DNA from: Nocardiopsis composta
GTDB lineage: Bacteria > Actinomycetota > Actinomycetes > Streptosporangiales > Streptosporangiaceae
DNA length: 64,000 nt
Assembly (NCBI RefSeq): GCF_014200805.1
Contig: NZ_JACHDB010000002.1
Span: 434,001 to 498,000 of the forward strand
Direction: 5' to 3'
In this document: positions 53,119-62,825 of the stretch, in pieces
Layout of the letters: each line of letters starts with the position of its first letter
Position numbering within the stretch: the first letter of the stretch is position 1
Translations under genes and position numbers: made by a program
Notes under the pieces: model-generated
Told to the model about the DNA's origin: nothing
Database searches by the model: none
The model's input: only the letters and a program-made list of their open reading frames with translations

Positions 53119-53967
53119 GTGCGCGTCATGACCTGGAACGTCTGGTGGAGGTTCGGGGAGTGGGAGCGGCGGCGGGAGGCGATCCTCGCCGAGCTGCGGA
53201 GGCGGCGGCCGGACGTCGTCGGCCTGCAGGAGGTGTGGCAGGCCGGTGGGGAGAACCTGGCCGGGTGGTTGGCCGATCGGCTCGGCATGCACTGGACGTG
53301 GGCCGAATGGGAGCGCCCGGAGCCGTGGCAGGCCCGGATCGGGGCCGAGGCCGGGATCGGTGTCGCGGTGCTGAGCCGGTGGCCCATCGCCGCGCGGGCC
53401 GCGGTGCCGCTGCCCGGTGACGAAAGGGCGGACGACGGCAGGCTGGCGCTGCACGCCCTGATCGATGCGCCGGGGCACCCGGTCCCGTTCTTCACCGCGC
53501 ACCTGGCGCCGGCACCGGACGCTTCGGCGCTCCGCTGCCGCCAGGTCTCGGTCCTGGCCGAGTTCATCGCAGAACACCGGGCGGCCTCGGCGTTCCCGCC
53601 GGTCAGCACCGGTGACTTCAACGCCTGGCCGGACTCCGACGAGGTGCGGATGTTCGGCGGGTACAAGACCGCGCCGCCGCTTCCCGGGCACGTCATGGTG
53701 GACGCCTGGGGAGAGTACGCCGACCCCTCGGCGCCCTCGGCCACCTGGGACATGGCCCATCCGCAGGTCGCGGCCGCGGGCGGGCCGAACATCCGGATCG
53801 ATTACGTCCACGTGGGGCTGCCCGGCCCCGGCGGGCTGGGGACGGTCCGGGCGGTCGACCGTGCGGGCACGGCCCCGGTCGACGGGGTCTGGCCCTCCGA
53901 CCACATGGCCGTTCTCGCGGACCTGGTGCACCCCGGCACGGACGGCGCGAAGACGCCGGCCTCTTGA
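53119..53967 (+). CDS. Endonuclease/exonuclease/phosphatase family protein
   Basis: Protein of 282 residues with the EEP fold: MRVMTWNVWWRFGEWERRRE (catalytic Asn), RRRPDVVGLQEVWQ (metal Glu), VPFFTAHLAP, VSTGDFNAWPDSDEVRMFGG (Asp/Asn) and IRIDYVHVG plus WPSDHMAVLADL (Asp-His). No signal peptide is present, so it is cytoplasmic. GTG start at 53119 follows GAAGGAGG. Possible activities are DNase, phosphodiesterase or phosphatase. It stands alone, 75 nt after the CRISPR-like repeat; there is no evidence that the two are linked. Confidence 0.87.
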   Translation: MRVMTWNVWWRFGEWERRREAILAELRRRRPDVVGLQEVWQAGGENLAGWLADRLGMHWTWAEWERPEPWQARIGAEAGIGVAVLSRWPIAARAAVPLPGDERADDGRLALHALIDAPGHPVPFFTAHLAPAPDASALRCRQVSVLAEFIAEHRAASAFPPVSTGDFNAWPDSDEVRMFGGYKTAPPLPGHVMVDAWGEYADPSAPSATWDMAHPQVAAAGGPNIRIDYVHVGLPGPGGLGTVRAVDRAGTAPVDGVWPSDHMAVLADLVHPGTDGAKTPAS

Positions 53968-54289
53968 TCAGGGGCGGTGTCTTCTCCCGTACCGCACCGC
54001 CCCCCGCAAGGCCCCTGCCCCGGCATCCCCTGCTTCCGGTCTGCGGGCTCGGGGCCGGCGACGTGCCGCTCTCCGCTGATGCAGGACACGGACCGAAGCC
54101 CGGCTGAGGGATGCGGGGCAGGGAAGGTGTGAGAGCCCGGTCCACATGCCGTCCCGGCCGTACCGGAGCCTCCGCCGGTCGTCCGCCCCCGTGCGGCCTG
54201 CGGCGCCGTTCGGGCCGTTCTCTGCCCGCGGTTCCCTGCGGACGGCGGTGGCCCCGCCCGCCGTCCACGGGCGGGGCCGGTTCCGGTGG
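53968..54289. other. Intergenic region, nothing recognised
   Basis: About 320 nt between the convergent EEP and surface-protein genes; no ORF with family features, and no clear terminator hairpin was identified. Confidence 0.4.
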
Positions 54290-55219
54290 CTATTCGGGGT
54301 CCGCTTCGCCGCGGCGCTTGCGGAACAGCAGCCAGGCCCCACCGCCGACGGCGATGGCGGTGACGGCGGAGGCGACCAGGGCGGCCAGCGGGGCCCCGGT
54401 CAGCGGGAGGCCGCCTGAGGGGTCGGAGGAGCGGGAAGAGGCCGGGAGGGCCCGGTCGGGAGAGGCGTCGGGGGAAGGGGAGCCCGCGGCGCCCGCGGCG
54501 ATCTCCTCCGCCACGCCGCCGTCGTCCTTCTCCCAGGCACCGTCGACGAAGCACCAGTAGAAGCCGTCGTAGAACCAGTACCAGACGCCGCCGATGAAGT
54601 ACCAGTCGCCGCCGAAGTACCAGTGGTACTCGTCGCCGATGCACACGCAGGTGAAGCCGTCCTCCTCGGTGCCCTCGGTCTCCTCGGAGCACTCGGTGTC
54701 GGGTGCCTCCTCCTCGGGGGCGGGCTCCGGCGCGCCCTCCTCGGGGAGACCGCCCTCTTCCTCCCCGGTTCCCGGGACGGTCCAGACCAGGGCGCCGCCG
54801 TCCTCCTCGGCGCAGACCAGCTCGGTGTGCTCCAGGGCGGGGTCCTCCACCGGGTAGACCTCCCCGAGCGGCTCGCACGGGTCGCCCGGCAGCGGGGCGT
54901 CCGGCTCCGCGTCCTCGGCGGAAGAGTCCTCCCCGGTCAGCGGGTCTCCGCTCTCGGAGGGGGAGGCGTCCTCCTCCAGCGCCTCCTCGTCGGGCGGGGC
55001 CTCCTCGAACAGCGGGGTCCACAGGCCGTCGAGACAGGCGAGTTCGTTCCCTTCGGCGTCGTACCCGTACTCCGTGTCGACTTCGGGGGAGCAGGGGGCG
55101 CCGGCCTCCGGCGGGCCGCTGCGGTCGATGCCGTCGTCCCCGGCGAGGGCGGTGCCGGCCGGCAGCACCAGGGCCGTGGCGGCGAGCCCGCCGATGAGCA
55201 GGGCGCGGAGTGATGTCAT
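54290..55219 (-). CDS. LPXTG-anchored acidic surface protein with Trp/Tyr-rich repeats
   Basis: Secreted protein of 309 residues. A signal peptide (to about ALVLPAGTALAGDD) precedes a very acidic Glu/Asp/Pro-rich region with paired cysteines. Then four short imperfect repeats occur: HWYFGGD, DWYFIGGV, WYWFYDGF and YWCFVDGA. A Ser/Pro-rich linker leads to the sorting signal LPLTG (271-275), a hydrophobic helix and RKRR, as expected for a sortase substrate. The ATG at 55219 has GGAGG upstream. No sortase gene is nearby. The aromatic repeats faintly recall choline- or glucan-binding repeats; function is not recognised. Confidence 0.78.
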   Translation of the reverse strand: MTSLRALLIGGLAATALVLPAGTALAGDDGIDRSGPPEAGAPCSPEVDTEYGYDAEGNELACLDGLWTPLFEEAPPDEEALEEDASPSESGDPLTGEDSSAEDAEPDAPLPGDPCEPLGEVYPVEDPALEHTELVCAEEDGGALVWTVPGTGEEEGGLPEEGAPEPAPEEEAPDTECSEETEGTEEDGFTCVCIGDEYHWYFGGDWYFIGGVWYWFYDGFYWCFVDGAWEKDDGGVAEEIAAGAAGSPSPDASPDRALPASSRSSDPSGGLPLTGAPLAALVASAVTAIAVGGGAWLLFRKRRGEADPE

Positions 55220-55965
55220 GGGAGCCTCCGGGAATCATCAGGCGGGGTCGGGGAAATCCGGAAAAGGATTTCGAGGGTCGGTCCGGTCCGGTCGAGCGGG
55301 TGAATAAGTGACGCCGCAACGACGTGCCCGGTGCACCGGATTCGCCTGGTAGAAGAGGTTTTTTCGCTCCGGGTGACCGCTGCGGACCGGAGGTTTCCGC
55401 CGTCAGGCGCGCCGGTTTTCCGTATGCGGTCCAGAAATGCGTCGGGTTCGGAAAGCCCATTTCGGCGCGGCCTTCCCGCGGCGTCGGAGAAACCCCGGTT
55501 CCGCCGTGCTGTTTCCACCGGTCCGCGCCACCCTGCTCCCCTCGGCCGGGGAGGGAGGGGCGGCTCCGGCCCGGCGGACCGCCGAAAGAAACCTGCCGCC
55601 CCGTCCTTGACAGGCCACGACCTCCTGTTGTTGTATGTACGACACAACGCAGAATGTAGTGAATACTACTTTCCGCTGGTGGCGCCCTGTCTACGGGGTG
55701 TGTTCCAGCCACGTCCCGCACGGCGTCGTACGGCGCCCGCCGGTGCCCGCAGCGGCCCCTGGGAACCCCCGGTCCGCCCCGAGCCGCACCCATCAGGTCC
55801 GCCGCCCGAGCGGTGGGCGGGCCCCGCCAGGTGGAACCGCGCACGCCCGGTCCGCCGCGAAACGCACCGGGCCGCTCCGCCGGCATCCCGAAAACTCCGT
55901 CCCCCACACCGCCGCTCCGCGGCCGACGCGCAGGCCGAGCGGCACCGACTGGAGGCCGTCCAGCG
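55220..55965. other. Regulatory intergenic region upstream of the second transporter operon
   Basis: About 745 nt, lower in GC than its surroundings near 55600-55680. It has a promoter-like element and an operator-like sequence (separate entry) about 330 nt upstream of the binding-protein gene. No gene was recognised. Confidence 0.45.
55607..55649 (+). promoter_or_regulatory. Promoter with overlapping operator-like palindrome
   Basis: TTGACA (55607-55612) and TTGTAT (55631-55636) are 18 nt apart, a near-consensus promoter reading toward the transporter operon. GTTGTATGTACGACACAAC, starting at 55630, overlaps the -10 element; its ends GTTGT/ACAAC are perfectly inverted. A GntR-like repressor site is plausible. 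The long leader before the first gene is unexplained. Confidence 0.45.
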
Positions 55966-57690
55966 ATGCACCGACACCAGCACTACGAGCAGGACCACCG
56001 GAGAGGCCGACGGTGGAGGGCGGGCCGGCCCCTGAGGGCGGTGGCCCCGGGAGCGGCCGTGCTCCTCGCGGCCGCGGGATGCTCGTCCGGAGGGTCGGGC
56101 GAGGCGGCCGGCGGCACCGCCGTAATCGCGCTGATCCAGGAGCCGGGCGTGCTCAGCCCCATGTTCAGTAGCCAGAGCGGCTCGGAGCTGACCGAGGCGT
56201 TCGTCGTCGAACCCATGTTCCTGACCCGGCCCGACGGAGAGCAGGAGCCCTATCTGGCCGAAGAGGTCCCGACCGAGGAGAACGGCGGGGTGAGCGAGGA
56301 CGGCCTCACCGTGACCTACACCCTCCGCGAGGGGGTCACCTGGTCCGACGGCGAGCCGCTCACCGCCGAGGACCTGGCCTTCACCGTCGACGTCGCCCAG
56401 GACCCCGACGGCGCCGCACTGCCCGACCCCGAGTACGCGTCGGTGGAGTCCACCGAGGTGGTGGACGAGCAGACGCTGGAGGTCACCATGAGCGACCCGC
56501 AGCCCGGCTACCTCCAGCTCTTCCAGCAGATCCTGCCGGAGCACGAGTTCGACTCCACCGCCGTCCAGGCCGACGACCCGCAGGCGCGGATGCCGCTGGG
56601 CACCGGCCCGTTCGTGCTGGCCGACTGGGCCTCCGGGGACCAGATCACCCTGGAGCGCAACGAGGCGTACTGGCGCGATCCCGAGCTGCCCCGGCTGGAC
56701 GGGATCAACGTCAAGATCGTCCCCGAGGCGCAGACCGCGCTGAGCGGATTCATCAACGGCGACTACGACACCGTCTTCTTCTTCACCGCCGGGGACCTGG
56801 CGGAGATCGGCGAGGCGCAGGCCGACGGCGCGCAGGCCGAGATCGCCACCGTCCCGGACATGGTCGGCTCGGTGGAATGGCTCTGGCTGAACCACTCCGA
56901 TGGCGGGGACCCGGACACCCCGCATCCGGTGCTGGGCGATCCGGCCGTGCGCGAGGCCATCGACCGGGGCATCGACCGCGAGGCGATCATCGACGACGTC
57001 CTCAAGGGCTACGGAACGCTGAGCGGCTCCCTGGTCTACTCCGGGATCGGGGCGAGTGAGCTGGAGCCGCCCGGCCACGACCCCGACGCCGCCCGCCGGG
57101 TACTGGAGGAGGCCGGCTGGGAGCTCGGCTCCGACGGGGTCCGGGAGAAGGGCGGCGAGCGCGCCAGCCTGCGCTTCCAGACCATCTCCGGCGACCAGAC
57201 CCGGGCCCTCTACCAGCAGATCATCCAGCAGGACATGAAGGACATCGGGATCGAGCTGAACATCGAGAACGTGCCCTCCAACCGGCTGTTCGACAGCAGG
57301 GACGAGGGCGGCCTGCTCGCCTCCGGCGACTTCGACATCGCGATGAGCCGGGACGGACTCTTCCCCGACCCGGCGATCTGGCTGGAGGTCTTCGCCAGCA
57401 GGACCATCCCGAGCGAGGAGAACCCGGCCGGCTTCTCCTACTCGCACTGGTCCAACGAGGAGTACGACGAGCTGGAGCAGACCGCCGCGACCACCATCGA
57501 CCCCGAGGAGCGCGTCGAGGCGGTCCGGGAGGCCGACCGGATCTTCACCGAGGAACGCGTCGCGATCCCGATCTACGCCTCGGCCGCGGGCTACGCCTGG
57601 AACCCCACGCTCACCAACGTCGAGACCGACTACTGGGACGGGATATGGACGCCCGCGAGCAGCGCCGAGTGGGCGCTGAGCGCCGAATGA
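55966..57690 (+). CDS. ABC transporter peptide-binding lipoprotein (SBP family 5)
   Basis: Binding protein of 574 residues for the second peptide/amide importer. The signal peptide ends in the lipobox AAAGCSSGG, so it is a lipoprotein. Family-5 markers are YTLREGVTWSDGEPLTAEDL, LPLGTGPFVLADW-like sequence, AVREAIDRGIDREAIIDDVL and RRVLEEAGWE. The ATG at 55966 follows GGAGG at 10 nt. First gene of an operon of at least eight genes with ATGA/GTGA overlaps. Unlike the first transporter's binding protein, this one has the usual lipid anchor. Confidence 0.92.
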   Translation: MHRHQHYEQDHRRGRRWRAGRPLRAVAPGAAVLLAAAGCSSGGSGEAAGGTAVIALIQEPGVLSPMFSSQSGSELTEAFVVEPMFLTRPDGEQEPYLAEEVPTEENGGVSEDGLTVTYTLREGVTWSDGEPLTAEDLAFTVDVAQDPDGAALPDPEYASVESTEVVDEQTLEVTMSDPQPGYLQLFQQILPEHEFDSTAVQADDPQARMPLGTGPFVLADWASGDQITLERNEAYWRDPELPRLDGINVKIVPEAQTALSGFINGDYDTVFFFTAGDLAEIGEAQADGAQAEIATVPDMVGSVEWLWLNHSDGGDPDTPHPVLGDPAVREAIDRGIDREAIIDDVLKGYGTLSGSLVYSGIGASELEPPGHDPDAARRVLEEAGWELGSDGVREKGGERASLRFQTISGDQTRALYQQIIQQDMKDIGIELNIENVPSNRLFDSRDEGGLLASGDFDIAMSRDGLFPDPAIWLEVFASRTIPSEENPAGFSYSHWSNEEYDELEQTAATTIDPEERVEAVREADRIFTEERVAIPIYASAAGYAWNPTLTNVETDYWDGIWTPASSAEWALSAE

Positions 57691-57718
57691 CCCGCGGAGC
57701 CGGACGGGAGGGCGCGCG

Positions 57719-58687
57719 ATGACCTCGTACCTCATCAGGCGCTGTCTGCAGGCGGTCCCGCTGCTGCTGGGGATCAGCGTCATCGTCTTCGCCCTGCTGC
57801 AGATGACCCCCGGCGGCCCGATGGCCGCCGGGGAGGGGGCGCAGAGCCAGGCCAGCGCGGAGCAGATCGCCCGGCTGCGCGGCCGCTACGGCCTGGACGA
57901 CCCGCTGTGGATGCAGTACCTGAAATGGCTGGGCGGGATCCTCACCGGCGACTGGGGTGCCTCGTTCAACACCGGCCGGCCGGTGGTCGAGGCGATCACC
58001 GAGCGGCTGCCCACCACGCTGCTGCTGACCGGGCTCTCCTTCGGGCTGTCCGTGCTGCTCGCCCTGGTCGTCGGGGTGACCGCCGCGGTGCGCCACCGGA
58101 CCCTGTTCGACTACGTCTCCACCGGCCTGGCCTTCGCCGGCCTGGCCATGCCGAGCTTCTGGTTCGGCCTGATGCTGCTCTTCGTCTTCTCCTACAGCCT
58201 GGACTGGCTGCCCTCCTCCGGGCTGGCCGACCTCAGGTTCCGGCACGAGGGGTTCGCCGCCTTCCTGGACCGCGCCGAGCACCTGGTGCTCCCGGTCGCG
58301 GTGCTCTCCCTGGTGTCGGTGGCCAGCCTGACCCGCTACGTCCGCTCGTCCATGCTCGACGTGCTCGGCCAGGACTACATCCGCACCGCCCGCGGCAACG
58401 GGCTGCCGGAGCGGACGGTGGTCCTCGGCCACGGGCTGCGCAACGCATCCATCCCGGTCGTCACCGTGGCCGTGCTCGCCATTCCGGAGCTGTTCCTGGG
58501 CGCGGTGATCACCGAGACCATCTTCGGCCTGCCCGGCATGGGCCGCCTGTTCGTGGAGTCGGCCGAGCTGCGCGACTACCCGGTCCTGCTGGGCATCCTG
58601 CTCATCGCCTCGGTGCTGGTGGTGTCGGCGAACCTGCTCGCCGACATCCTCTACGGCCGCCTCGACCCAAGGATCAGCTATGAGTGA
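57719..58687 (+). CDS. ABC transporter permease (DppB/OppB type)
   Basis: Permease of 322 residues with six membrane segments. MTSYLIRRCLQAVPLLLGIS is a classic DppB start; QMTPGGPMAAGEG, GLDDPLWMQYLKWLGGILTG, the EAA loop DYIRTARGNGLPERTVVLGH and ETIFGLPGMGRLF follow. ATG with GGAGGG upstream. It overlaps the next permease gene by 8 nt. Confidence 0.93.
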   Translation: MTSYLIRRCLQAVPLLLGISVIVFALLQMTPGGPMAAGEGAQSQASAEQIARLRGRYGLDDPLWMQYLKWLGGILTGDWGASFNTGRPVVEAITERLPTTLLLTGLSFGLSVLLALVVGVTAAVRHRTLFDYVSTGLAFAGLAMPSFWFGLMLLFVFSYSLDWLPSSGLADLRFRHEGFAAFLDRAEHLVLPVAVLSLVSVASLTRYVRSSMLDVLGQDYIRTARGNGLPERTVVLGHGLRNASIPVVTVAVLAIPELFLGAVITETIFGLPGMGRLFVESAELRDYPVLLGILLIASVLVVSANLLADILYGRLDPRISYE

Positions 58688-59588
58688 CCGAACATCGGCC
58701 GCGGCGCCACCGCCCAGCGCCGGGCCGCGGGAGCCCGCGGCCCGCACCCGGCACGGCGTCTGGCGGCGCTTCGCCCGGCACCGGCCCGCCGCGGCCGGAC
58801 TGGCCGCCCTCGCGCTGATCACCCTCGCGGTGATCGCCCTGCCGCCGCTCATCGGCTACGACCCGGAGGCGGTATCGCTGGCGGACAAGAACCTGCCGCC
58901 GTCCGCGGAGCACCTCATGGGCACCGATGAGCTGGGCCGGGACCTGTTCGCCCGGGTGCTCGACGGCGGCCGGCTCACCCTCAGCGTGGCCGCCGCCGCG
59001 GTGGGCTTCTCCATGGTGGTGGGCGTCGCCGTCGGCGCGGTGGCCGGCTACTTCGGCGGGGTGGTGGACAACCTGCTGATGCGCCTGGTCGACATCGGCT
59101 ACTCGCTGCCCGCGCTGTTCGTGGTGATCCTGCTGGTCACCCTGGTGGGCGCCGGGTTCTGGCCGATCGTGCTGGCGGTGGCCATGTTCAGCTGGATGAA
59201 CACCGCCCGGCTGGTGCGGGCCGGATACCTGTCGCTGAAGGAGCAGGACTTCGTCGAGGCGACCCGCGGCATCGGCGCCGGCCACCTGCGCATCGCAGTG
59301 CGCCACCTGCTGCCGGGCACCGTCGGCCCCACGGTCGTCACCGCCACCCTGGGCATCGCCACGGCGATCCTCACCGAGTCGGCGCTCTCCTTCCTCGGGC
59401 TGGGCTTCCAACCGCCGCAGGCGACCTGGGGCGGCCTGCTCTACGAGGCGCAGCGCCCGGTGATCGCGATGGGCCACTGGTGGCGCGGGCTCTTCCCCGG
59501 CGCCATGATCTTCGCCGTCGTGCTGGCCGCCAACTACGTCGGCGACGGACTGAACGACGCCTTCGAGCCGCGAAGGAGCCGGCGATGA
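58680..59588 (+). CDS. ABC transporter permease (DppC/OppC type)
   Basis: Permease of 302 residues. LMGTDELGRDLFARVLDGGR is the DppC signature; the EAA loop is DFVEATRGIGAGHLRIAVRH, and ESALSFLGLGFQPPQATWGG is the C-terminal block. The ATG lies inside the end of the previous gene, with AAGGATC as ribosome binding site. Stop codon overlaps the next ATPase start. Confidence 0.93.
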   Translation: MSDRTSAAAPPPSAGPREPAARTRHGVWRRFARHRPAAAGLAALALITLAVIALPPLIGYDPEAVSLADKNLPPSAEHLMGTDELGRDLFARVLDGGRLTLSVAAAAVGFSMVVGVAVGAVAGYFGGVVDNLLMRLVDIGYSLPALFVVILLVTLVGAGFWPIVLAVAMFSWMNTARLVRAGYLSLKEQDFVEATRGIGAGHLRIAVRHLLPGTVGPTVVTATLGIATAILTESALSFLGLGFQPPQATWGGLLYEAQRPVIAMGHWWRGLFPGAMIFAVVLAANYVGDGLNDAFEPRRSRR

Positions 59589-60589
59589 CCGCCACGACCC
59601 CGGCGGGGGGACCGCTGCTGCACGTCGACGACCTGGTCGTCGGGTTCGAGAGCGAGGGCTCGGCCACCCGGGCGGTGGACGGCGTCTCGTTCTCCGTCGG
59701 ACCGGGCGAGGCCGTCGCCGTCGTGGGCGAGAGCGGATCCGGCAAGTCGGTGACCGCGCTGGCGGTGGCCGGGCTGCTGGCCTCGCCGCCGGCCCGCGTC
59801 CGGCGCGGCCGCATCCTCTTCGACGGGACCGACCTGCTCGCCCTGGACCCGCGCCGGCGCAGGGCGCTCGGCGGCCGGGAGATCTCGGTGATCTACCAGG
59901 ACGCCATGGCCGCCCTCAACCCGTCGATCACCGTGGGCCGGCAGATCGCCCAGGTGGTCCGGTGGCACACTGGGGCGTCCCGGACGGCCGCCGCCGACCG
60001 AGCCGCCGAACTGCTCGACCTGGTCGGCATCCCCGACCCGCGGTCCCGGCTGGCCTCCTACCCGCACCAGCTGTCCGGCGGGCAGCGCCAGCGGGTGATG
60101 ATCGCGCTGGCCCTGGCCTGCGAACCGCGGCTGCTCATCGCCGACGAGCCGACCACCGCCCTGGACGTCACCGTGCAGGCCCAGATCACCGAGCTGGTCG
60201 GCCGGCTCCGCCGCGAGCTGGGCATGGCCGTCGTCTGGATCACCCACGACCTGGGAGTGGTGGCCGGGCTGGTGGACCGCGTCGTGGTGATGTACGCCGG
60301 CCGGGTGGTGGAGCAGGCCCCGGTGCGCGACCTGTTCGCCGCCCCCGCCCACCCCTACACCACGGGGCTGCTGCGCTCCCTGCCGGTGCTGGACGGGCCG
60401 CAGGAGCGGCTGGTCCCCATCCCCGGCGGCCTGCCCGACCCCGCGGCGCCGCTCACCGGCTGCCCCTTCGAACCGCGCTGCGACCGGCGGCTGCCGGAAT
60501 GCTCCGCGCAGACCCCCGACCTGGTCCCCGTAGCGGAGTCGCACGCCTCCGCGTGCCTGCGCGCGACACCGGAAGGAGAGCGGACGTGA
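59585..60589 (+). CDS. Peptide ABC transporter ATP-binding protein (DppD/OppD type)
   Basis: ATPase of 334 residues. Walker [20 protein letters not shown]-loop [19 protein letters not shown], signature [15 protein letters not shown], Walker [14 protein letters not shown] and switch His in [13 protein letters not shown] are intact. The C-terminal cysteine cluster [14 protein letters not shown] is present. ATG overlaps the preceding stop (ATGA). Confidence 0.93.
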   Translation: MTATTPAGGPLLHVDDLVVGFESEGSATRAVDGVSFSVGPGEAVAVVGESGSGKSVTALAVAGLLASPPARVRRGRILFDGTDLLALDPRRRRALGGREISVIYQDAMAALNPSITVGRQIAQVVRWHTGASRTAAADRAAELLDLVGIPDPRSRLASYPHQLSGGQRQRVMIALALACEPRLLIADEPTTALDVTVQAQITELVGRLRRELGMAVVWITHDLGVVAGLVDRVVVMYAGRVVEQAPVRDLFAAPAHPYTTGLLRSLPVLDGPQERLVPIPGGLPDPAAPLTGCPFEPRCDRRLPECSAQTPDLVPVAESHASACLRATPEGERT

Positions 60590-61677
60590 CACCGCCGCCC
60601 ACACCGCCCCCGTCGACGCCCCGGTCCACCCCGCGGGCGGTCCCGCGACCCCGCCCGTCGCCCCGGCCTCCGGCCGAACCGCTGGTCCGGGCCGAGGCGC
60701 TCACCAAGCACTTCCCCATCCGGCGCGGCGTGCTGCGCCGCACCGTCGGCCACGTCCGCGCCGTCGACGGGGTCGATCTGGAGATCGGGCGCGGCAGCAC
60801 CCTGGGCCTGGTCGGCGAGAGCGGCTCCGGCAAGTCCACCATCGGGCGGCTGCTGCTCCGGCTGCTGGAACCCACCTCCGGTCGGGTCCGGCTGGACGGC
60901 CGGGACGTCACCGCGCTGGACCGGCGGGCACTGCGGGCGCTGCGCAAGGAGGCGCAGATGGTCTTCCAGGACCCGCTGGCCTCGCTCGACCCGCGGATGC
61001 GGGTGGGCGGCACCGTCCGGGAGGCGCTGGACGTCAACCGGATCGGCGTCCCCGGCGGCCGCGCCGCGCGGGTCGCCGACCTCTTCGACCTGGTGCGGCT
61101 GGACCGCCGGCTGGCCGACCGGCTCCCGCACGAGCTGTCCGGCGGGCAGCGCCAGCGCGTCGGCATCGCCCGCGCCCTGGCCACCGAGCCCGCGTTCATC
61201 GTCGCCGACGAGGCGGTCGCCTCGCTCGACGTCTCCATCCAGGCCCAGATCATCAACCTCCTCGGCGACCTGCAGGCCGAGCTCGGCCTGACCTACCTGT
61301 TCATCACGCACGACCTCGCCGTGGCCCGGCACATCTGCGACCGGATCGCGGTGCTCTACCTCGGCCGCGTGGTGGAGAGCGGGACGGCGGCCGACATCGT
61401 CGCCCGCCCCCGGCACCCCTACACCCAGGCGCTGGTCTCCGCGGTACCCGTCCCCGACCCCGCCCGGGAGGCCGGGCGGCGCCGGATCGTGCTCCGCGGA
61501 GAGATGCCCAGCCCGGCGGCCCCGCCGCCCGGCTGCGCGTTCAGCGGCCGCTGCCGGCACGCCACCGAGCTGTGCCGGGCCGAGCGGCCGCTGCTCCGCA
61601 CCCGCCGGGGCGGCGGCCTGGTGGCCTGCCACCACGCCGACGACCTGCACCCGTCCCCGCCCCAGGAGGCCCCGTGA
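60586..61677 (+). CDS. Peptide ABC transporter ATP-binding protein (DppF/OppF type)
   Basis: ATPase of 363 residues with a Pro-rich N-terminus of about 30 residues. LTKHFPIRRGVLRRTVGHVR is typical of DppF; Walker [20 protein letters not shown]-loop AQMVFQDPLASLDPRMRVG, signature [15 protein letters not shown], Walker B AFIVADEAVASLD (Glu followed by Ala in place of Pro) and switch His FITHDLAVARH are present. The GTG start overlaps the previous stop (GTGA), and its stop overlaps the C45 gene start. Confidence 0.92.
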   Translation: MTPPPTPPPSTPRSTPRAVPRPRPSPRPPAEPLVRAEALTKHFPIRRGVLRRTVGHVRAVDGVDLEIGRGSTLGLVGESGSGKSTIGRLLLRLLEPTSGRVRLDGRDVTALDRRALRALRKEAQMVFQDPLASLDPRMRVGGTVREALDVNRIGVPGGRAARVADLFDLVRLDRRLADRLPHELSGGQRQRVGIARALATEPAFIVADEAVASLDVSIQAQIINLLGDLQAELGLTYLFITHDLAVARHICDRIAVLYLGRVVESGTAADIVARPRHPYTQALVSAVPVPDPAREAGRRRIVLRGEMPSPAAPPPGCAFSGRCRHATELCRAERPLLRTRRGGGLVACHHADDLHPSPPQEAP

Positions 61678-62825
61678 CCGCACCGCTCGCCCTGCACACC
61701 TTCCGCGGCACCCACCGCGACATCGGCGTCCAGCACGGGACCGCCTGCCGCGGGCTCGTCACCGAGCACCTGCGCACCGCGCTGCGCCGGCTGGACCGCG
61801 CCGGAGTGCCCCGCCCGGACGCGCTCCGCGCCGCCCTGGAGTACCGGCCCTACGTCCAGGAGTACGCCCCCGGCCTGGACGCCGAGATCACCGGGCTCGC
61901 GGAGGGGGCGGGGGTCTCCCTCGCCGAGGCCTACCTGCTCCAGCTGCGCGCCGAGGTCTCCGCCGAGCTGCTCGGCGCCCCGGACACCGCCAACGAGTGC
62001 ACCACCTTCGCCGCCCTGCCCGAGGCCACCGCCACCGGCACCGGCCTGGCAGGGCAGAACGCCGATCTGCCCGCGCTCTACCGCAGGTTCATGGTGGTGC
62101 TGCGCATCCTGCCGGACCGGGGCCCCGGCGTGCTGATGGCGACCCCGGCGGGCCAGGTCTCCTACATCGGCATCAACGACACCGGGATGGCGGCCTTCGG
62201 CAACTTCCTGCACTGCGACGGCTGGGGCCGGGGCTTCCCCCGCTACCTGCTGACCCGCTTCGCGCTCGGATTCCCCGACGTGGCGACCGCCCACACGGCG
62301 CTGCGCGCCCTGCCCCGCGCCTCCTCGCGCAACCTGATGCTGCTGGACTCGTCGGGCGGACCGGGCGGCGGCGAGGCCGTCGACTTCGAGAACACCCCGC
62401 GGCGGAACGCCGCGCTGCACCCCTCCGACGGCCTCCTCGCGCACGCCAACCACTACCTCGCGCCCGAACTGCTGGACGAGGAGCGGGCCGGCGCCGCCGA
62501 CCTCGCCAACTCCCGGGTCCGCCAGACCCGGATGGAGCAGCTGCTGCGCAAGCAGCACGGCCGCCTCGCCCCGGAGGTGATGTCGGAGATCATGCGGGAC
62601 CGCAGCGACGGCGCCGACTCGCTCTCCGTGGAACCCGGCGACGGGCACGGGCGGATGGACGGCGCGGCGGAGGGCGCCGACGGCGACGAGCGGCACTCGA
62701 CGGTGGCCTCGGTCATCGCCGAGCCGGCCCGCCGCCGGATCTGGGCGGCCCCCGGGCCCCCGTCGCAGAGCTGCTACACCGAGTACTCCTTCGCCGAGGG
62801 GAGAGGAGACGCCGTTGCCTTCTGA
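61674..62825 (+). CDS. C45 family autoproteolytic acyltransferase/hydrolase
   Basis: Ntn-hydrolase of 383 residues related to isopenicillin N acyltransferase and other C45 amidases. HTFRGTHRDIGVQHG is the family N-terminus. ANECTTFAALP places the nucleophile at Cys109, near the Gly102-Cys103 autocleavage site of the fungal enzyme; GLAGQNADLPALYRRFMVVL and GVLMATPAGQVSYIGINDTG follow. Cleavage before Cys109 would give alpha and beta chains. GTG start overlaps the upstream ATPase stop. In this operon it probably hydrolyses the acyl-amide or peptide imported by the transporter. Confidence 0.85.
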   Translation: MTAPLALHTFRGTHRDIGVQHGTACRGLVTEHLRTALRRLDRAGVPRPDALRAALEYRPYVQEYAPGLDAEITGLAEGAGVSLAEAYLLQLRAEVSAELLGAPDTANECTTFAALPEATATGTGLAGQNADLPALYRRFMVVLRILPDRGPGVLMATPAGQVSYIGINDTGMAAFGNFLHCDGWGRGFPRYLLTRFALGFPDVATAHTALRALPRASSRNLMLLDSSGGPGGGEAVDFENTPRRNAALHPSDGLLAHANHYLAPELLDEERAGAADLANSRVRQTRMEQLLRKQHGRLAPEVMSEIMRDRSDGADSLSVEPGDGHGRMDGAAEGADGDERHSTVASVIAEPARRRIWAAPGPPSQSCYTEYSFAEGRGDAVAF

